A stretch of DNA of 64,000 nt from Maylandia zebra (taxonomy: Eukaryota > Chordata > Actinopteri > Cichliformes > Cichlidae): assembly GCF_041146795.1 (NCBI RefSeq), contig NC_135174.1:24266878-24330877 (forward strand), given 5' to 3'. The notes under the pieces are model-generated. The model ran no database searches and was not told where the DNA came from. It worked only from the letters and a program-made list of their open reading frames with translations. Position 1 is the stretch's first letter. Each line of letters begins with the position of its first letter. Position numbers and translations under genes: made by a program. Of the stretch, positions 1 to 64,000 are shown one piece after another.

Positions 1-1070
1 CATGTAGAAACCCAGAGAATTTGTTGCAAGGGCACGATAACGCTGTCATTTCAACAAATTCTCCATGAGCAAACATCGAACGGTTCCCGATTAGAGAGGG
101 ATTAATGGCTTAAACAGATGATCACATAACCACCACATCAGGGCAGGAAACTTGGTCCATTTTGGATCCTTTCCTAAAGTAAGGATTTACATCTGCTCTT
201 CTATATGGATATATTAAGCTCTTTTTCATCATAGAACTCCCATATCCCTGTGATTTCAGCAACATGTTACATAAGATTGTATGAGTTTTTATAATCTCTA
301 TTATGGTAAAGGTAGCACTGGTAGTAATGTAATGGAAAAGCCTCTTTAAAAGTAAATCTTCAGTACAGCATTCAGCATCAGGACCATTATATTGGAAGCA
401 CCGAGGATCAGTCAGCAAAAACAATTCAATATTTAAAGACTGCCCCAAAGAAATTAAAAATTGACTATTACGTATAATGTTATTTTTTTAAAAATACACC
501 TTTCTATAAAAAAAATAAAATAAAATCGACTTCACCTTTGGGAGCATTTTTCACACTTTTCTGACATTTTGGAGTTGAAATAATTCATTAAGACAACCAC
601 AAGATATCACTGAACAACAACCATCAGCCTACCTGAAATGTAGCCATACCTCCACCCAGAAAAAGGAAAAAAAGAACATTTTTTCCACATAACTGCAGCG
701 CCATTAGTGGTACTCATTTAAAAATTCACACTGATTTACTGAGAAGTTCGTTGCTGCCCACAGGATGGAGGCAAATGTCATCAACCAGCTTTAGAGTAAC
801 CCAGAGGCTTAAAACATTTAAATAATTAATTTGAAAGAGACATGGCGTCAGTTTCCTGTAATTACACAGATTACAACGCTACCAAACAGGACAGAAAGTG
901 AAACCCGAGTGTAACCCGTATCTGATTAAAACGTCCTTACTGAGGACAGCTGATGGTCAGTCTGAGTTCACGTGACACAAGTGAAGTGGTTCCTCAGGAA
1001 TGCAGCCAAATGTATTCCGAGGATGTCATATAAAATCAGGGTTATGACAAGAAAAAGACAGCACTCTGGC

Positions 1071-1105
<35 letters not shown>

Positions 1106-1705
1106 ATAAAACAAAAACAAGTTGCTCTCAAAAAAGTCGTTGAAAATTACGGTATTACAGTCAGAATTTTTGTTACTTTTATTTTAGAAAATGTCCTTTA
1201 AAGTGTGGCATTTCAAGTCACATTTTGTTTAAAATACAGAAAATACAGACAGTAGAACATGGATACAGCAAAAAAAAAAAAGAAAAAAAAAGAAAAGAAA
1301 AGAAAGGAAACAATGACAGAAAATAAAGCTAACAAGCCTTTCTGACTGCTCTAGTTTTCTCTTTTTTGAAATGGAACTGAAGGCAAAGGAAGGAGGGCGG
1401 GAAAAAGAAAAGGCTTCAAGGACAAGAGGGGAGGAGTGGGGGCAGAATGAGACAAGTTAGTTAAGGAAACTATGGTTGGTTTATGGTTCATGTTTAAATT
1501 ATTCTTTATAAAGTCTAATTTAAGATTTAATCTTTCCTCTTTCTTTTTTTGTCTTTTTCATTTAATGGTATTTTGATCTTCGGGATCCAGGGCCCTCAAC
1601 GCTCCTCCTGGTGGTCTCCGACTGTGGAGAAGGAATGCCGACTTTGTCTGGCAGTGGGAACAAAACCACCCGCGTCGCCTTCTCCGGCCGACCCGCACCG
1701 CCAAC
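1..1705 (-). other. lsm12 3' UTR and downstream flank
   Basis: No coding exon recognised. The 3' UTR of lsm12 must begin at 1705 and run leftward. A minus-strand AATAAA (TTTATT at 1178-1183) is a plausible poly(A) signal, but several AT-rich alternatives exist, so the end of the transcript is not fixed. A 30-base A run lies at 1075-1104 and a purine-rich AAAG/GGA stretch at 1270-1440. Confidence 0.5.
1075..1104. repeat. Poly(A) run, 30 bases
   Basis: Uninterrupted A on the plus strand (T in the lsm12 transcript direction). It could be a simple repeat or the tail of an old retroposed sequence; no flanking duplication was seen. Confidence 0.8.
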
Positions 1706-11183
<9,478 letters not shown>

Positions 11184-11401
11184 ATGGAGGAGATTTATAC
11201 CCAAGGCGTCTGGATGGCCGAAGGTCTCCAGCAGAGGACGAAGACTCAGGAGAAATTCTGGCTTACGGTCACTCATATGGGAGACCCTAAAGCAGCCTTT
11301 TTGCTCGTCTTTCCTTTTACTTATTTCATCAACAGGAGAGCTGGGGTAGCGGTGCTTTGGATGGCAGCTATATCGGAGTGGTTAAACTTAGTGTTCAAAT
11401 G
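11184..11401 (+). CDS. g6pc3: g6pc3 coding exon 1
   Basis: 218 nt, residues 1-72 plus two bases. The end [18 protein letters not shown] is strongly G6PC-like and includes K72 of the phosphatase motif. Donor GTAAGG. Confidence 0.94.
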
Positions 11402-14400
11402 GTAAGGCGTTTTAATGAAGCACGATTGGAATATTCCCGTCCATCTTAGTTTTTACACTTACCATTGCGGTTGTATGTCTCATGCTAGCATGTTGCTACA
11501 TTACATACATAACTTTTTTCACATTAAAATTGTTAATTATATATTCAAGACCGCCTGCACATGTTCATTTTTTTCCAGTTTAAACAAATAAAAATAATTT
11601 TAGTTTAGTCTTTGCTTCCGGTACAGCAAAGTAGTACAACCCTGTATTAGTCCGACGTGAAACAGAAATGAGCGGAACCTTTGGGACCGTTCAATGGAAT
11701 TTTCCCCACAAACAGCCTGGTGTAACAAGAAAAGTGACGAAAAGAAATGGAAATTAAAAACAAGAAGTAACCATATAACATAAATTTGACCAAAATTTTC
11801 AACGGATTAAATTTTAGGGAAGCAACGATATAGATGGATAATAACAAAGTTATAAAATGCTTCACAAGGTGAGATAGGAAACAGCAAATAAAACGTTTAA
11901 TAAGAAATAAAAATTAAACAACATAAGGTATATGAATACTGAGAACGCAAAGATAAACGGGAGAATTAAAGACCGAAAATAAATAAATTAAAAAATGATT
12001 ACTAAAAGAAGCAAATACGAATATAAAATAAAGCAAATATGAGAGACAACAAAGTGGTAACACGAAGTGGAAAGAATGCTCGTAAAACGTCTCTTTAAGA
12101 AATTTAAAAGATTATAATGAGCTAAATCTCCTCAGGCAGATTGTACCAGAGAAAGGGTGTCCTGACAGAAAAAGCCTGAACACATTTGGTTTCCAGCTGA
12201 GATTATGGGGTGGCCAGAGCAGCCTTAGCTGAGGACCTCAAGATCTGAAATATACTTTGGTGCGATCCTGCATACTAATAACATTGTTGTTACAATGTTA
12301 TTACAAATACATTTTTTTCATTATAATAAATGCACTTACATTATACCATTAAAAACTTGAAATAAAACAAGATAAATTTAAGGAAAACATGCAAAAGACA
12401 GAGGAACATGCATAGAAAAAATGAAGCCCCAAATCCTCAACAATTAAGGAAAAAAAAAAGGAAAAATACAAAAGACATTACAAATGTACCAAGTAGAGAA
12501 ACGATACAACTAAACTACTATGGACATAATATAGATTTTTAAAAGCCATGTATTATTTTGATTTAGATATTTCTGATTACACTAATTATTTTCTGCGAGT
12601 GTTCATGGAGAGGTATAGAGAAGCCAAATATAATACAGTAAGGAACTTTGAACTAAATAAGATTCAGTAAAGTAAAAAGAAGAATGAAGAGTAAATATGT
12701 AGAGGCTTTTGGAGAAAAAAAAAGTCTTAGATTCAACAAGTTAAAAACTGTATTAAATGTAGTAAAATATAGTGAAGCCATGACCTTGAATGTATTTGTG
12801 TTATTTGGGGTGTGTGTAAATGTATTTATATATTATATTTATTTTTAATCAGGTTGCTGTTTGGAGAGAGGCCATTCTGGTGGATCGGTGAATCGCGTCT
12901 TTTTGTCAACAAGCAACCGAAAATTCACCAGTTTCCGTCCACCTGTGAAACAGGCCCAGGTTAGAAGTTGTCTTAGAAAAATAGACTGTGTCTGAGTCAT
13001 AGCCAATGTCCTTAAATCATCAAACATTCAGATCTCCAAGTCCAAAGTTGGCATCTGTTTCTCAGGCAGTCCGTCTGGACATGCGATGGTGACAGCAGCA
13101 GTCTGGTGGGTCATTGTGTCCTCGCTGGGGTCCTTTCTGTACTCTCGTTCTCACAGGTACGTCCCTGTTTAAGCTAAATCCAGTGCAGTATGCTGCTTTG
13201 GCTCTAAAAATGCACAAAACTGCTGCACATTGGAACTACTTTTAAACAAATCTCTCCTTTTCTGAATCCGGAGTGTTCTCTTATCAGCTGCTCCCTACGT
13301 CCTCTATGTGGTGATGCTTGTTGCAGTTGGAATCTCCAGGATCTTTATCCTCGCACACTTTCCTCATCAGGTCGTTGCTGGCTCCATTACAGGTCTGAAT
13401 ACATATTATGCAAAAATCATATTTCTGAAAAAGGCGGGGCACTTTATAAAAAGTATATTAAAAGCCAAATGCAGTGATCTCCAAAGTGTAAAAGCCATTT
13501 TTGTTTGATATATGATCACAGCTGCAAATCATACAGGTTTAAATTCAAAATACACTAAATATTTTCACTGACTGACTCTAATGGATTACAGGCAAGAATG
13601 TTTAAGACCTAGATTGTGTAAATATGCAGCTGTGCTGCAGAATGTGATTTGCTGAAATGATTGATGCCCCTCCTAAAACAGGTGTCCTCTGAATCAAAGC
13701 ATTGGTTGCTCCAAAACATTATTCAGTGTTAATATTTCTAACACAGATGTAGAACTAGTGCACTCCATCATCACTTGTGCTGGTTTTTGAGCTGCTTGCT
13801 ATCAACTATCTGTGCAATTCTACAGGATTTTTGTAGTTCCCAAAAAAGAATTTCATAATTGGATTTGTCAGACCCATAGGGTAGTTTTCCCATGTGTGCA
13901 GCTTAATCTGATGAAATGCTCTTGTCAGGTTTCATTCTGGGGATTGTCCTGAGCTGCAGAGTACCAGAAGGTCGCCCCCTGCTGTTCTTCTTTAGTTTAA
14001 GCTTTGGGCTGCTGTTCGGAGCTCTGATGCTCCATGCTGGATTAAAGCAGCTGGGAATTGACCTCTCCTGGTGAGTTACTCTATTACATTAATGTTTAAT
14101 CAGTGAGTCTGATCAGTATATATTGTGATAATATAAAGGGACTTCCTTCCATGACCGGTCATGTTTTTGATTCAACAGGTCTATTGCTTTGGCCAAGAAA
14201 TGGTGCAGCCATGCAGAATGGATTCGTTTGGACACAGCCCCATTCTCCTCTCTCACCCGAGACTGTGGGGCCCTGTTGGGTTTGGGGCTGGCACAGTACT
14301 GGAAGCCTGGTGGATGGTCTCTACCTTGGGCTCCCAGAGCTTTGTCTATGGCTGTATCATCCATGGGTCTTTACCACGTGAATCGTCTACCGCTCCCGGT

Positions 14401-14521
14401 CCGACCACTGGGCCTTTTCTACAGCCTGTTCTTTGTCAAATTCGTCCTAGTGCCTCTGATCGTTATGGTACTTGTGCCTGGGCTGGTACACCTATTAACA
14501 TTCAAAAAAAAGAAAGACTAG
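11184..14521 (+). CDS. g6pc3: Glucose-6-phosphatase catalytic subunit 3, complete six-exon gene
   Basis: Exons 11184-11401, 12853-12959, 13066-13156, 13274-13392, 13929-14070 and 14179-14521: 1020 nt, 339 aa (human about 346). It is the ubiquitous ER-membrane phosphatase of the G6PC family. It hydrolyses glucose-6-phosphate and, importantly for neutrophils, 1,5-anhydroglucitol-6-phosphate in the ER lumen. The acid-phosphatase signature is complete: K72-x6-R79-P80, P111-S112-G113-H114, and S160-R161-x5-H167. H167 is the phosphate acceptor, and R79, H114 and H167 fall at the human positions. Hydrophobic segments throughout fit the nine-helix family topology. The protein ends KKKD, a KKXX-type ER retrieval signal. 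The first ATG (AAAGGAATGG) matches the family start. Identification is by remembered family sequence and exon structure. Confidence 0.95.
11402..12852 (+). other. g6pc3 intron 1
   Basis: 1.45 kb of very A-rich sequence (many AATAAA and GAAAT runs). No exon or repeat of recognised family. Confidence 0.85.
12853..12959 (+). CDS. g6pc3: g6pc3 coding exon 2
   Basis: 107 nt coding [15 protein letters not shown] and then [12 protein letters not shown]. Carries R79-P80. Acceptor TTTTTAATCAG, donor GTTAGA. Confidence 0.93.
13066..13156 (+). CDS. g6pc3: g6pc3 coding exon 3
   Basis: 91 nt coding [20 protein letters not shown] and then GSFLYSRSH. Contains the PSGH motif with H114. Acceptor TGTTTCTCAG, donor GTACGT. 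Confidence 0.93.
13274..13392 (+). CDS. g6pc3: g6pc3 coding exon 4
   Basis: 119 nt containing [20 protein letters not shown] with the active-site H167. The acceptor at CCGGAG (13271-13273) keeps the frame and puts H167 at the human position. The more obvious TTATCAG at 13290 breaks the frame. Donor GTCTGA is weak. Confidence 0.85.
13393..13928 (+). other. g6pc3 intron 4
   Basis: 536 bp; nothing recognised apart from splice signals. Confidence 0.85.
13929..14070 (+). CDS. g6pc3: g6pc3 coding exon 5
   Basis: 142 nt coding [20 protein letters not shown] through KQLGIDLSW, two membrane helices. Acceptor CTTGTCAG, donor GTGAGT. Confidence 0.92.
14179..14521 (+). CDS. g6pc3: g6pc3 coding exon 6 with stop
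   Basis: 343 nt coding [40 protein letters not shown] and the last helices, ending [10 protein letters not shown] and TAG. The final four residues are KKKD. Confidence 0.93.
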
Positions 14522-15061
14522 AAGAGTTCCTCCACACATGATGTGCACCTTAAACACCTCCCAAAACTGGAGTTTCCTTCAGAGTTTGTATAAACACATT
14601 TAATGTTTAATGTTCGCTGCGTTTCAGAACCATTTTGATGAGTATGGGTTAAGTTTAATTTTCACGTCTTAAAATTCACTAAACAATGGCCTTTTATCCA
14701 GTCTGTGACCTGTGTTTTTCCTCTTATTTGATGATTTTAAAAGTGCCGGTATTGAGACATTGTGGCGTAAAGTATGTCTCTAGTGAATCTAGTGCAATCA
14801 TAAGTGTTGTAAATACTACAGTATTTTTGCTAAATATCGACTTTATTGGGAAAAGTGCAACTTTGTTTAAGTGCATTTTGTGTTGTTTGAATCTTTACGA
14901 GTCAAAGATTGTTACCGAGGTTTAAAACCTCAGATTTGCGACTAGTGAAAGGCAAAGAATTTGAACATTGTGCAGATGTCTGATGCTCAGTTTTGTGTTA
15001 TTGCTTTGTGACCGAAAAACTTGAAAGCTACATTCCTATGTTATTCCCAAATCAGCAAAAA

Positions 15062-15067
15062 AATAAA
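15062..15067 (+). terminator. g6pc3: g6pc3 poly(A) signal
   Basis: Canonical AATAAA about 540 bp after the g6pc3 stop, followed by T/TG-rich sequence. The 3' UTR therefore probably spans 14522 to about 15085. Confidence 0.65.
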
Positions 15068-15190
15068 TGATTGACATGCAGGGCGTGTTTCAGTTGGTAA
15101 CCATTTATAAATATGTTCTCCTTTTTTCCAATACATATGTTCGACTGTACAGATTACAATCAGTTATCATGAGATAAAAACACATTCTTT

Positions 15191-15196
15191 TTTATT
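15191..15196 (-). terminator. tanc2: Candidate distal tanc2 poly(A) signal
   Basis: TTTATT on the plus strand is AATAAA in the tanc2 direction, about 2.2 kb past the stop. Another copy lies at 16685-16690, so alternative shorter 3' UTRs are equally possible. Confidence 0.4.
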
Positions 15197-17410
15197 GTTT
15201 TTAATTAAACTTCACAGCGATCTGAAAGCTCACATTTACAGACAAGAGAACTCTGCTCAGCAAGCAAATATGTTAAAATAAAATAAAAAGAACTTTTTTG
15301 TCTGGCGTGGTTGAGGGAAAATGACAAGGATAAGTTCGGGGGATAGCAGTCTCCTCATCTTAATCCAAACGTTGTACCACACACACACCAGAGACACTGC
15401 TATACATGTTTCTGCTTGAGGTCATGGAAAGAATAGAACATGCATCAGACTATTTACAGCGAACTAATATACACAGATAGCTTGAAACCATACACCCTCA
15501 AATAACCTCAACTTAAAAAGTCCTGTTTAAATTAAGTATAATACAGTTTATACCTTCATTTCTGTAAAGTTAAGTAGGGCTTCTCTCCAGTAGCAGGTGA
15601 AACTGAGGACAACTGTCTCCATTTATTCTTTATCAGACATCCAAAATAAAATGTTACAGACAAATAGTCTATAATCATTCCCACATATATAAATTACTTC
15701 AATATTTTCATTATTCATCATCTCTATGACTCAAACTCCAAATTACAGAGCTCCTGGATACTGAAATCTCAGGCTTTTGTTGTTGCAGTAGGTTCGATTT
15801 ATTTAGAAGACGTGTGCCAGTGGACATGGTGTCAAAACCAGTGATTTAGAGTTAGAGGAATATATTTTTATGAGGTGGAGTTACTTAAGTATGATTTGCC
15901 TCTCTAAACAGACAAACTATCTAACAAACCTGAACTGGACAGAGTGAAATATCTGAGCCAATACATACCTCTTGTGCTAGAAAGTTTATATATCATCCCA
16001 GATTCTGAACATTGTCACTCACCACTGCATTGCAATTCACATAATAAGTGTCTGTCGTAGTCTGGTTAGCACTGATCAGCGATCTGACGGATCACACGCC
16101 CACTTTCACTTACTCCTAATGTAACAATCGTAACAACAAAGTAAGTAAAATACATAAAGTGCACCATTAGTTAAGACCTTGTCAGGCATTTTAGTGCAGA
16201 AGTGGCTGAATAAAAATGCATTATGATTTAAAAGAAATCATAAAAACAATGCAGAAGAAAGGGAAAGGTTGGTAACAGTGGTTGTGTATGCATTTGCTTG
16301 CTTTTAGTCGCTGAGTACTTTCCACCATCGCTCACACGGAGGAGGGACAGAGGCAAACTTTGATTTTGATTTTTCTGCCATTTGATAAAAGCACCCAACT
16401 GAGTGAAAGACAAGTTGCAGCCAAAATAATTTGCTATTATTGCCTGACAGACAATACATATTTAATTACTGTGATTATCGACTGATATCATTTAAAAGAG
16501 GGTGAAGATTTGTTGCTCTTCTGCTTTCTCCTTAAACTCTTTTGGTTTGCTGATAGAGCAAAATATGTTGTGAAGATGTTGCTGGGGAAGTGGGAATGAT
16601 AACTTTATCATTTTCTAACTAATCTATCAAAAAATAATCTGCAGGTTGACACATTCGCTTGCATTATATTATAGCAAAATTCTTTTTATTTTGACACAAC
16701 AGAGGTAACTTCATCAGTCAAAGTTTGTCTGTGTCCCTTGTCCACCGGTCGGTTTTCCACATCCGTATGACTTGCAGTGTGACACAGAGGCAGGGTTAAC
16801 AGAATAAAATTCAAAATGCAAACTATGTTTTGTTTTCTTTTTATGTACAATATATAACTTAATTATAAATATTGTCATTTTTCTCTAAGTACTGAGTTGT
16901 TGAGCCATTTGTATTTTCTGAGCAATGTACAGTATTGAACATATAATATTGTATTACATAGAATAGAGCCTACTAGCAACCTTGGTTAAGAGCACACTTT
17001 GAAAGAACAGAAGATGGATACAGAGTCCACAAGTAGAGTCCGATGGGTAGTACTTTCACTCTTGGAGTCCCACCTGATGTGGTCACACGTGGGGACAATG
17101 TGCCACGTGTCGGAAGTGAACTGGTCTCTGATTTAGATTAGAACTTGCGATCCTCCTGTTATCCTACCTGTTTGCAGATTATGATATTGAAAGAATCACT
17201 TCTCATCGTTATGTTTTTCATATAAGATAATGTCTAATACCCTAAAGTGTGTTTGTTGGCTTTGTGGTTTTCTTTCTCTAGTGAGTTCGTTGAGATGAGT
17301 TCGTCCATGACACACACACACCCCATCACATCTTCTGTCGAGCTAAATATTTTTTACTCTCTCAGTTCCACTAACAAGCCCAGTCCAACCATCCAATCAC
17401 AGACAGGCCA

Positions 17411-60029
<42,619 letters not shown>

Positions 60030-63000
60030 CTGTGGAGGCAGATAGACACAAGGAGGAGGAGGCAGGAGATGGGGGAGAGCAAAAAGAAGAGAAAGGAACG
60101 GGAGAATGTGTGTCAGTGGTGGGCAGAAAACTGAACAGCAGCTTATTTTGCCACAAGAAAAAAAACAAAAAAACCCCAAAACCTTACAACATTTCATTTT
60201 TTATATATCCATAACCTCTTTACCTAGAAACACACAGTACACTTGTTACACTCCCTTTGAATAAACTACAGCCCTGACTACACACCTGGACACACAGCAC
60301 CTGCACGCAGGAAAAGAAAATGAAGCACCCTACCAGAGTTCTCCCATAGCTCAGAGCTGTGCATTACTAACACATTCCCCAACAGCCGGACTTTTCGGTT
60401 GAGGTATCTCCTTACATAAACTCCAAAATCCCCTCAGCCACAACAACAAAAACAGTTTTCAACTGTTTACAAAAAGCTGCCTTCCACAGCGACTAGCAGT
60501 AGGCTCCCATACCGACGACAGCTCCTTCCGCACCACTCATCACCACTACGGCTCGAGTGACGTAATGAAATACGCCCTTCACCTGCGTGTGTGTGAGTGA
60601 GTGAGAGAGAGAGATCGAGAGAGAAAGAGGTGTGTGCCTTTTCAAGACAAAGCGTGCATGTCCACATCCTTACTCCTATTTACAGAGACTCCTGGGACTA
60701 AAGAGAGCAAAGAAAACACCCGGGTGAGCCTGCATGATGATCAGATGATCAAAACCACAAACACACACAAACACACCCCCAGAGCGGAGGGATTTCAGTT
60801 GCCAACTTTACAATAGGACCCATTTAAAAATCCCTTAAAGACCTCATCCCATCACCCAGTTGCCTGGTTACCCCCCACCCATAACAAACCCTAACCAGTG
60901 GTATCATGTTTTTCAATCACACTTGGCCCTAGAGGTGCCTACTAGATCAGTTTCATTTCAATTTCACATTATTCACTGGAGTGCCACTCGCAGAGCTCAA
61001 GGTTGTGTTAATTACTCACCCTGCACAAAAAAGTGACTGGTGGCTAAATTCAAACAGCTGTAATTGGACATATAAGCCTCTGAATTGGCCCAGACATCAA
61101 TGTTATTGAAGCCAACAGCACAAGATGGTTGGTTTTTTAAAAAAAAACAGCTCGAGGCAGAGTGTGGTTTTTTTTTCCCCCCTCAGTTTTCCAGCAGGGC
61201 TGGTCAAACCAGACTGGCAGGTAGTTACACGAAACTCTGACTGACAGCCATTAAACAGTCCAAGCCGCCACGCCACCTCTCTGAAGACGGACAGCTTGTC
61301 TACAGCCTGTGTCCTCTCACTCGTCAGTTCGAAGTCACACACACACACACACAGACGGGCAATCTAAAGCCCGGGCTCCCCTCTCCATTTGCTCATGGGC
61401 GGAAAAGGCAGAACACTGTCAGGTTCCTCATTAGATTGACTCCAAGACAGTGTGAGCAAGTAAAGAAGCTGGGTGCCTTCTGACGGAGGGAAAAAAAACC
61501 TTTGAATCAAATGGGGACGACATGGGTGCAGTGCTTCAATAAAAAAAACACACACAGCAGCAACCAATAATGAGGTAATCAGAGCATACATTAGGTCCGA
61601 AACAAGCTAATTATGTATGAGTTTTAACGAGATGGTGATGGCTTTATGGAGCAGAGTGCATTCCTCCAAGGTCAGTGAATCCATGGGTTTCCCTTGAGGA
61701 AGTGTCCATTAATGGAGAAGATGTAGCTGGGGTAAACGTCCTACCTCCTCACCGCTAATACCACAGGAGGACGGCTGAGATGCACTTGGATCGATTCATA
61801 GTTTTCAGACACATGACTACAGCAGAGCTCTGGTTTGTGTTGGTATAAGCTAACCACAAACCTGTGAATTTTTCATCAATTTCAAGCCACGACTAGAAAG
61901 ATAAAAACATCTAAAAAGAAGAAAAACAAAATATGTGTGAAAAAACTGAATGTTTTGGACCCTTTTGATCTGTATACAGCATGCACAGCAGTACTTCAAT
62001 CACTAAAAACAGCCCCGGGTTCCTGCCAGAGCTCCACTTTTGCCGTGTTTTACACATACCTTATTGGGAATCTTTTCGTTAAAGCATAAAAGTTTACACA
62101 GTTATGTAAATTTTCAATTTGGAGTGGTCAATATATCTGCTGTGTTGAAGGTAAAGGAGAAGAAGGTAAGTGCTGACTGGTTAATTTCAACTTACAAGTG
62201 ATGTTTATCGATAAGTGGGGTCATTTTAGTCAACATTTCGGCAGATTACCAACAAAACAGCAGCATCTTTGATAGATTGTATGAAATAATTTTAATCAAA
62301 TGCAATTAGATTAAATTTATAGGACAACAACAGGTTGGTTTTCGCTTTGGTTTATCCAATGTAATACTATCATGCCGAGGAACATCTTATTTTGCTGGAA
62401 AATAGTCTTTGTGTCACTCACTGGGTTGCATTGTTCTATGTCTGAAACCTAGAACTGGGCATTTTTGTTGCTGCCATCTTTTCTTTTTGAAACCAGTCAC
62501 CATGAGTGAAGGATACAAAAAGCTTTACCACCATACAGTAGCACGTTGCTAATCATAATGAGGATATGCTGATTTACCGTTCTCGACACTGTTGGGTACC
62601 AAAATTTACAAAATGAAGATCATGCTGCATTTGAACAAGATGTGAAACTAGTGAGTAAGATGCTAAACTCATACTAAGGACAACAATCAAGGGAACAGAG
62701 GTATACAAAACCTCTTTTTGCAACTAGGAGCGCCCTCTTCTGGTTGTCCTTTTTATACCTGGGAGCCTTGTCCATCTTTTATATACAGTGTATCGTTTTT
62801 CCCTAATGATGTGATATCCCATGAAGACCATGAACAGAAGAAACCTACATGAAAAGTAAAGCAAATCATCTATCCATACAGACAGCATGTCATTTCTATG
62901 TATTAGCTGCTGTCTTTGCACCAGTCTGAACACTGAGCCACCGAAGGCTTCCCAGTTGACAGACTGGTAGTAGTAAGGAGTGAATATATTAGCAGTCATT

Positions 63001-64000
63001 AGTCAACCGCTCCCGTAGGTGGTGTGGTGGGGGGTTGGGGCGTGATCGTGATCATGATCAAACATGGGCTCTGTCTGCCTGTGTTAACTTGTGTTCTTTC
63101 ACTCGTCTCTTTGAATGCTACTCTCTCCCTCACAATCCCCTCTGTTCCCTTTAGTTCTTCTTACTATAGCGTCTGTGTAGCAGCCAGCTGTTGGCCAACC
63201 CTGTGCAGGAGCGAGCAGTTTGTCTAGGTTTCTTTTGATGTGGTAACAAAATCTCTAATCTGGATGCCCGAGCCCACAGTGAGTCCCTTGAGCGAACCAT
63301 AGGCAATCCCTTTGTACATCTTTAAACTCTCCCACTCTAAAAATATGACAGCAGAGTCAAACATATGGCCAAGGCCCAGATTTTTGGCAGTGACGACAAT
63401 CACAGAGCTGTCAAACTCGAAACAAAAATACCATACCATCTGAATCCTTCTTAAAGCTACCTGTTCTTGTAGCTACTGTAAGGGAGCTACAATCAAAGGG
63501 AATATATTATCATAATGTAGGGGTTGTATGTACTGATTTGCTTCTATTTATAGCCCTACCTTTTGTTCTTTAAATACACATTATGACAGTCACATGGTGC
63601 CGAAGTCACTGCAAGCAAACATCTAGATCACTTCAAAGCCAGACGCCAAACACACGGCTAAAGGAACTTCAGGCGCTTTTCGTCAGTGTAACATCTTAAT
63701 AAATATAAAATAAAATTTGCCCAACATCAAAACACATATATGCATACTCCGCCTAGGCTGCACTGTCGAGCGCAGATCCACTGAGCGCTCAACACAGACA
63801 GCATAGTCAGAAGGAAGAGCGCAGGGCAAGCTAGCGAGACAGAAGTTAAGCTCTCCTTGCAACAAGCAAATTGAACCTCATTCAGATCTGGCGTTTGGAA
63901 TTATTTTGGTTTTCATATGAAACAGTATGTTGGATGTGCCATGCAATGCTCAATTACATTGGTGTGAACTAGTGTGTTAGCGCAGTTAGCTCGTTAAGGT
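60030..64000. other. Upstream tanc2 intron sequence
   Basis: About 4 kb in which I recognise no exon; because exon 59881-60029 starts mid-codon, this is at least partly tanc2 intron. It contains a GA repeat near 60598-60630 and a CA repeat near 61336-61352. Confidence 0.6.

Larger units (their letters stand above)
14522..17410. other. Convergent 3' UTR region of g6pc3 and tanc2
   Basis: No coding sequence. 14522 to about 15085 fits the g6pc3 3' UTR; about 15175-17410 fits a long AT-rich tanc2 3' UTR (minus strand). Long neuronal 3' UTRs are typical for this family. Short ORFs here have no family resemblance. Confidence 0.6.

Noticed and set aside
13284..13290. TTATCAG as g6pc3 exon 4 acceptor
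   Set aside because: Shifts the frame and loses the residues needed for correct spacing to H167.

Overview
This is vertebrate nuclear DNA, most likely from a percomorph teleost (cichlid-like is a guess). The evidence is spliced genes with GT-AG introns, three recognisable vertebrate protein families, and fish-type DNA transposons (Tc1/mariner and hAT) in introns. Nothing prokaryotic, no CRISPR array and no RNA gene was recognised.

Layout. (1) 1706-10797, minus strand: complete five-exon lsm12, 196 aa. (2) 10798-11183: a 386-bp gap shared with (3) g6pc3 on the plus strand, six exons, 11184-14521, 339 aa, with a poly(A) signal at 15062. (4) 17411-60029, minus strand: the 3' twenty-four coding exons of tanc2, about 1958 residues, ending in the PDZ ligand ESNV. 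The 5' coding exons of tanc2 lie upstream of exon 59881-60029 and were not recognised in 60030-64000, so they are probably beyond the right edge. g6pc3 and tanc2 are convergent, with candidate poly(A) sites only about 100-150 bp apart.

Every exon junction was worked out by hand from splice sites, reading phase and remembered family sequence. The phases close exactly across all three genes: 591 nt for lsm12, 1020 nt for g6pc3, and 5879 nt for the tanc2 part. Functionally the three proteins are not one pathway: LSM12 is an RNA-associated LSm/AD protein, G6PC3 is an ER-lumen phosphatase, and TANC2 is a postsynaptic scaffold with a P-loop STAND-type ATPase region, ankyrin repeats and TPRs. The lsm12/g6pc3 head-to-head pair is an old vertebrate arrangement. 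Having tanc2 next to them is different from human chromosome 17, where they are far apart.

Mobile DNA. An apparently intact Tc1-type element (20109-21713) sits in a tanc2 intron, with a 340-aa DD34E transposase and about 200-bp IR/DR inverted repeats. Two non-autonomous hAT-like elements have perfect 8-bp target duplications (2122-3518 in lsm12, 57444-58430 in tanc2). There is also a near-perfect 94-bp-arm fold-back at 50665-50897, a looser inverted-end repeat at 49590-50212, a decayed Tc1 remnant near 44365-44770, and several simple repeats, including a 23-base G run. I found no convincing new biological system; the most useful leads are the intact transposon, the fold-back, the shared promoter with its D-box palindrome, and the dilysine tail on G6PC3.
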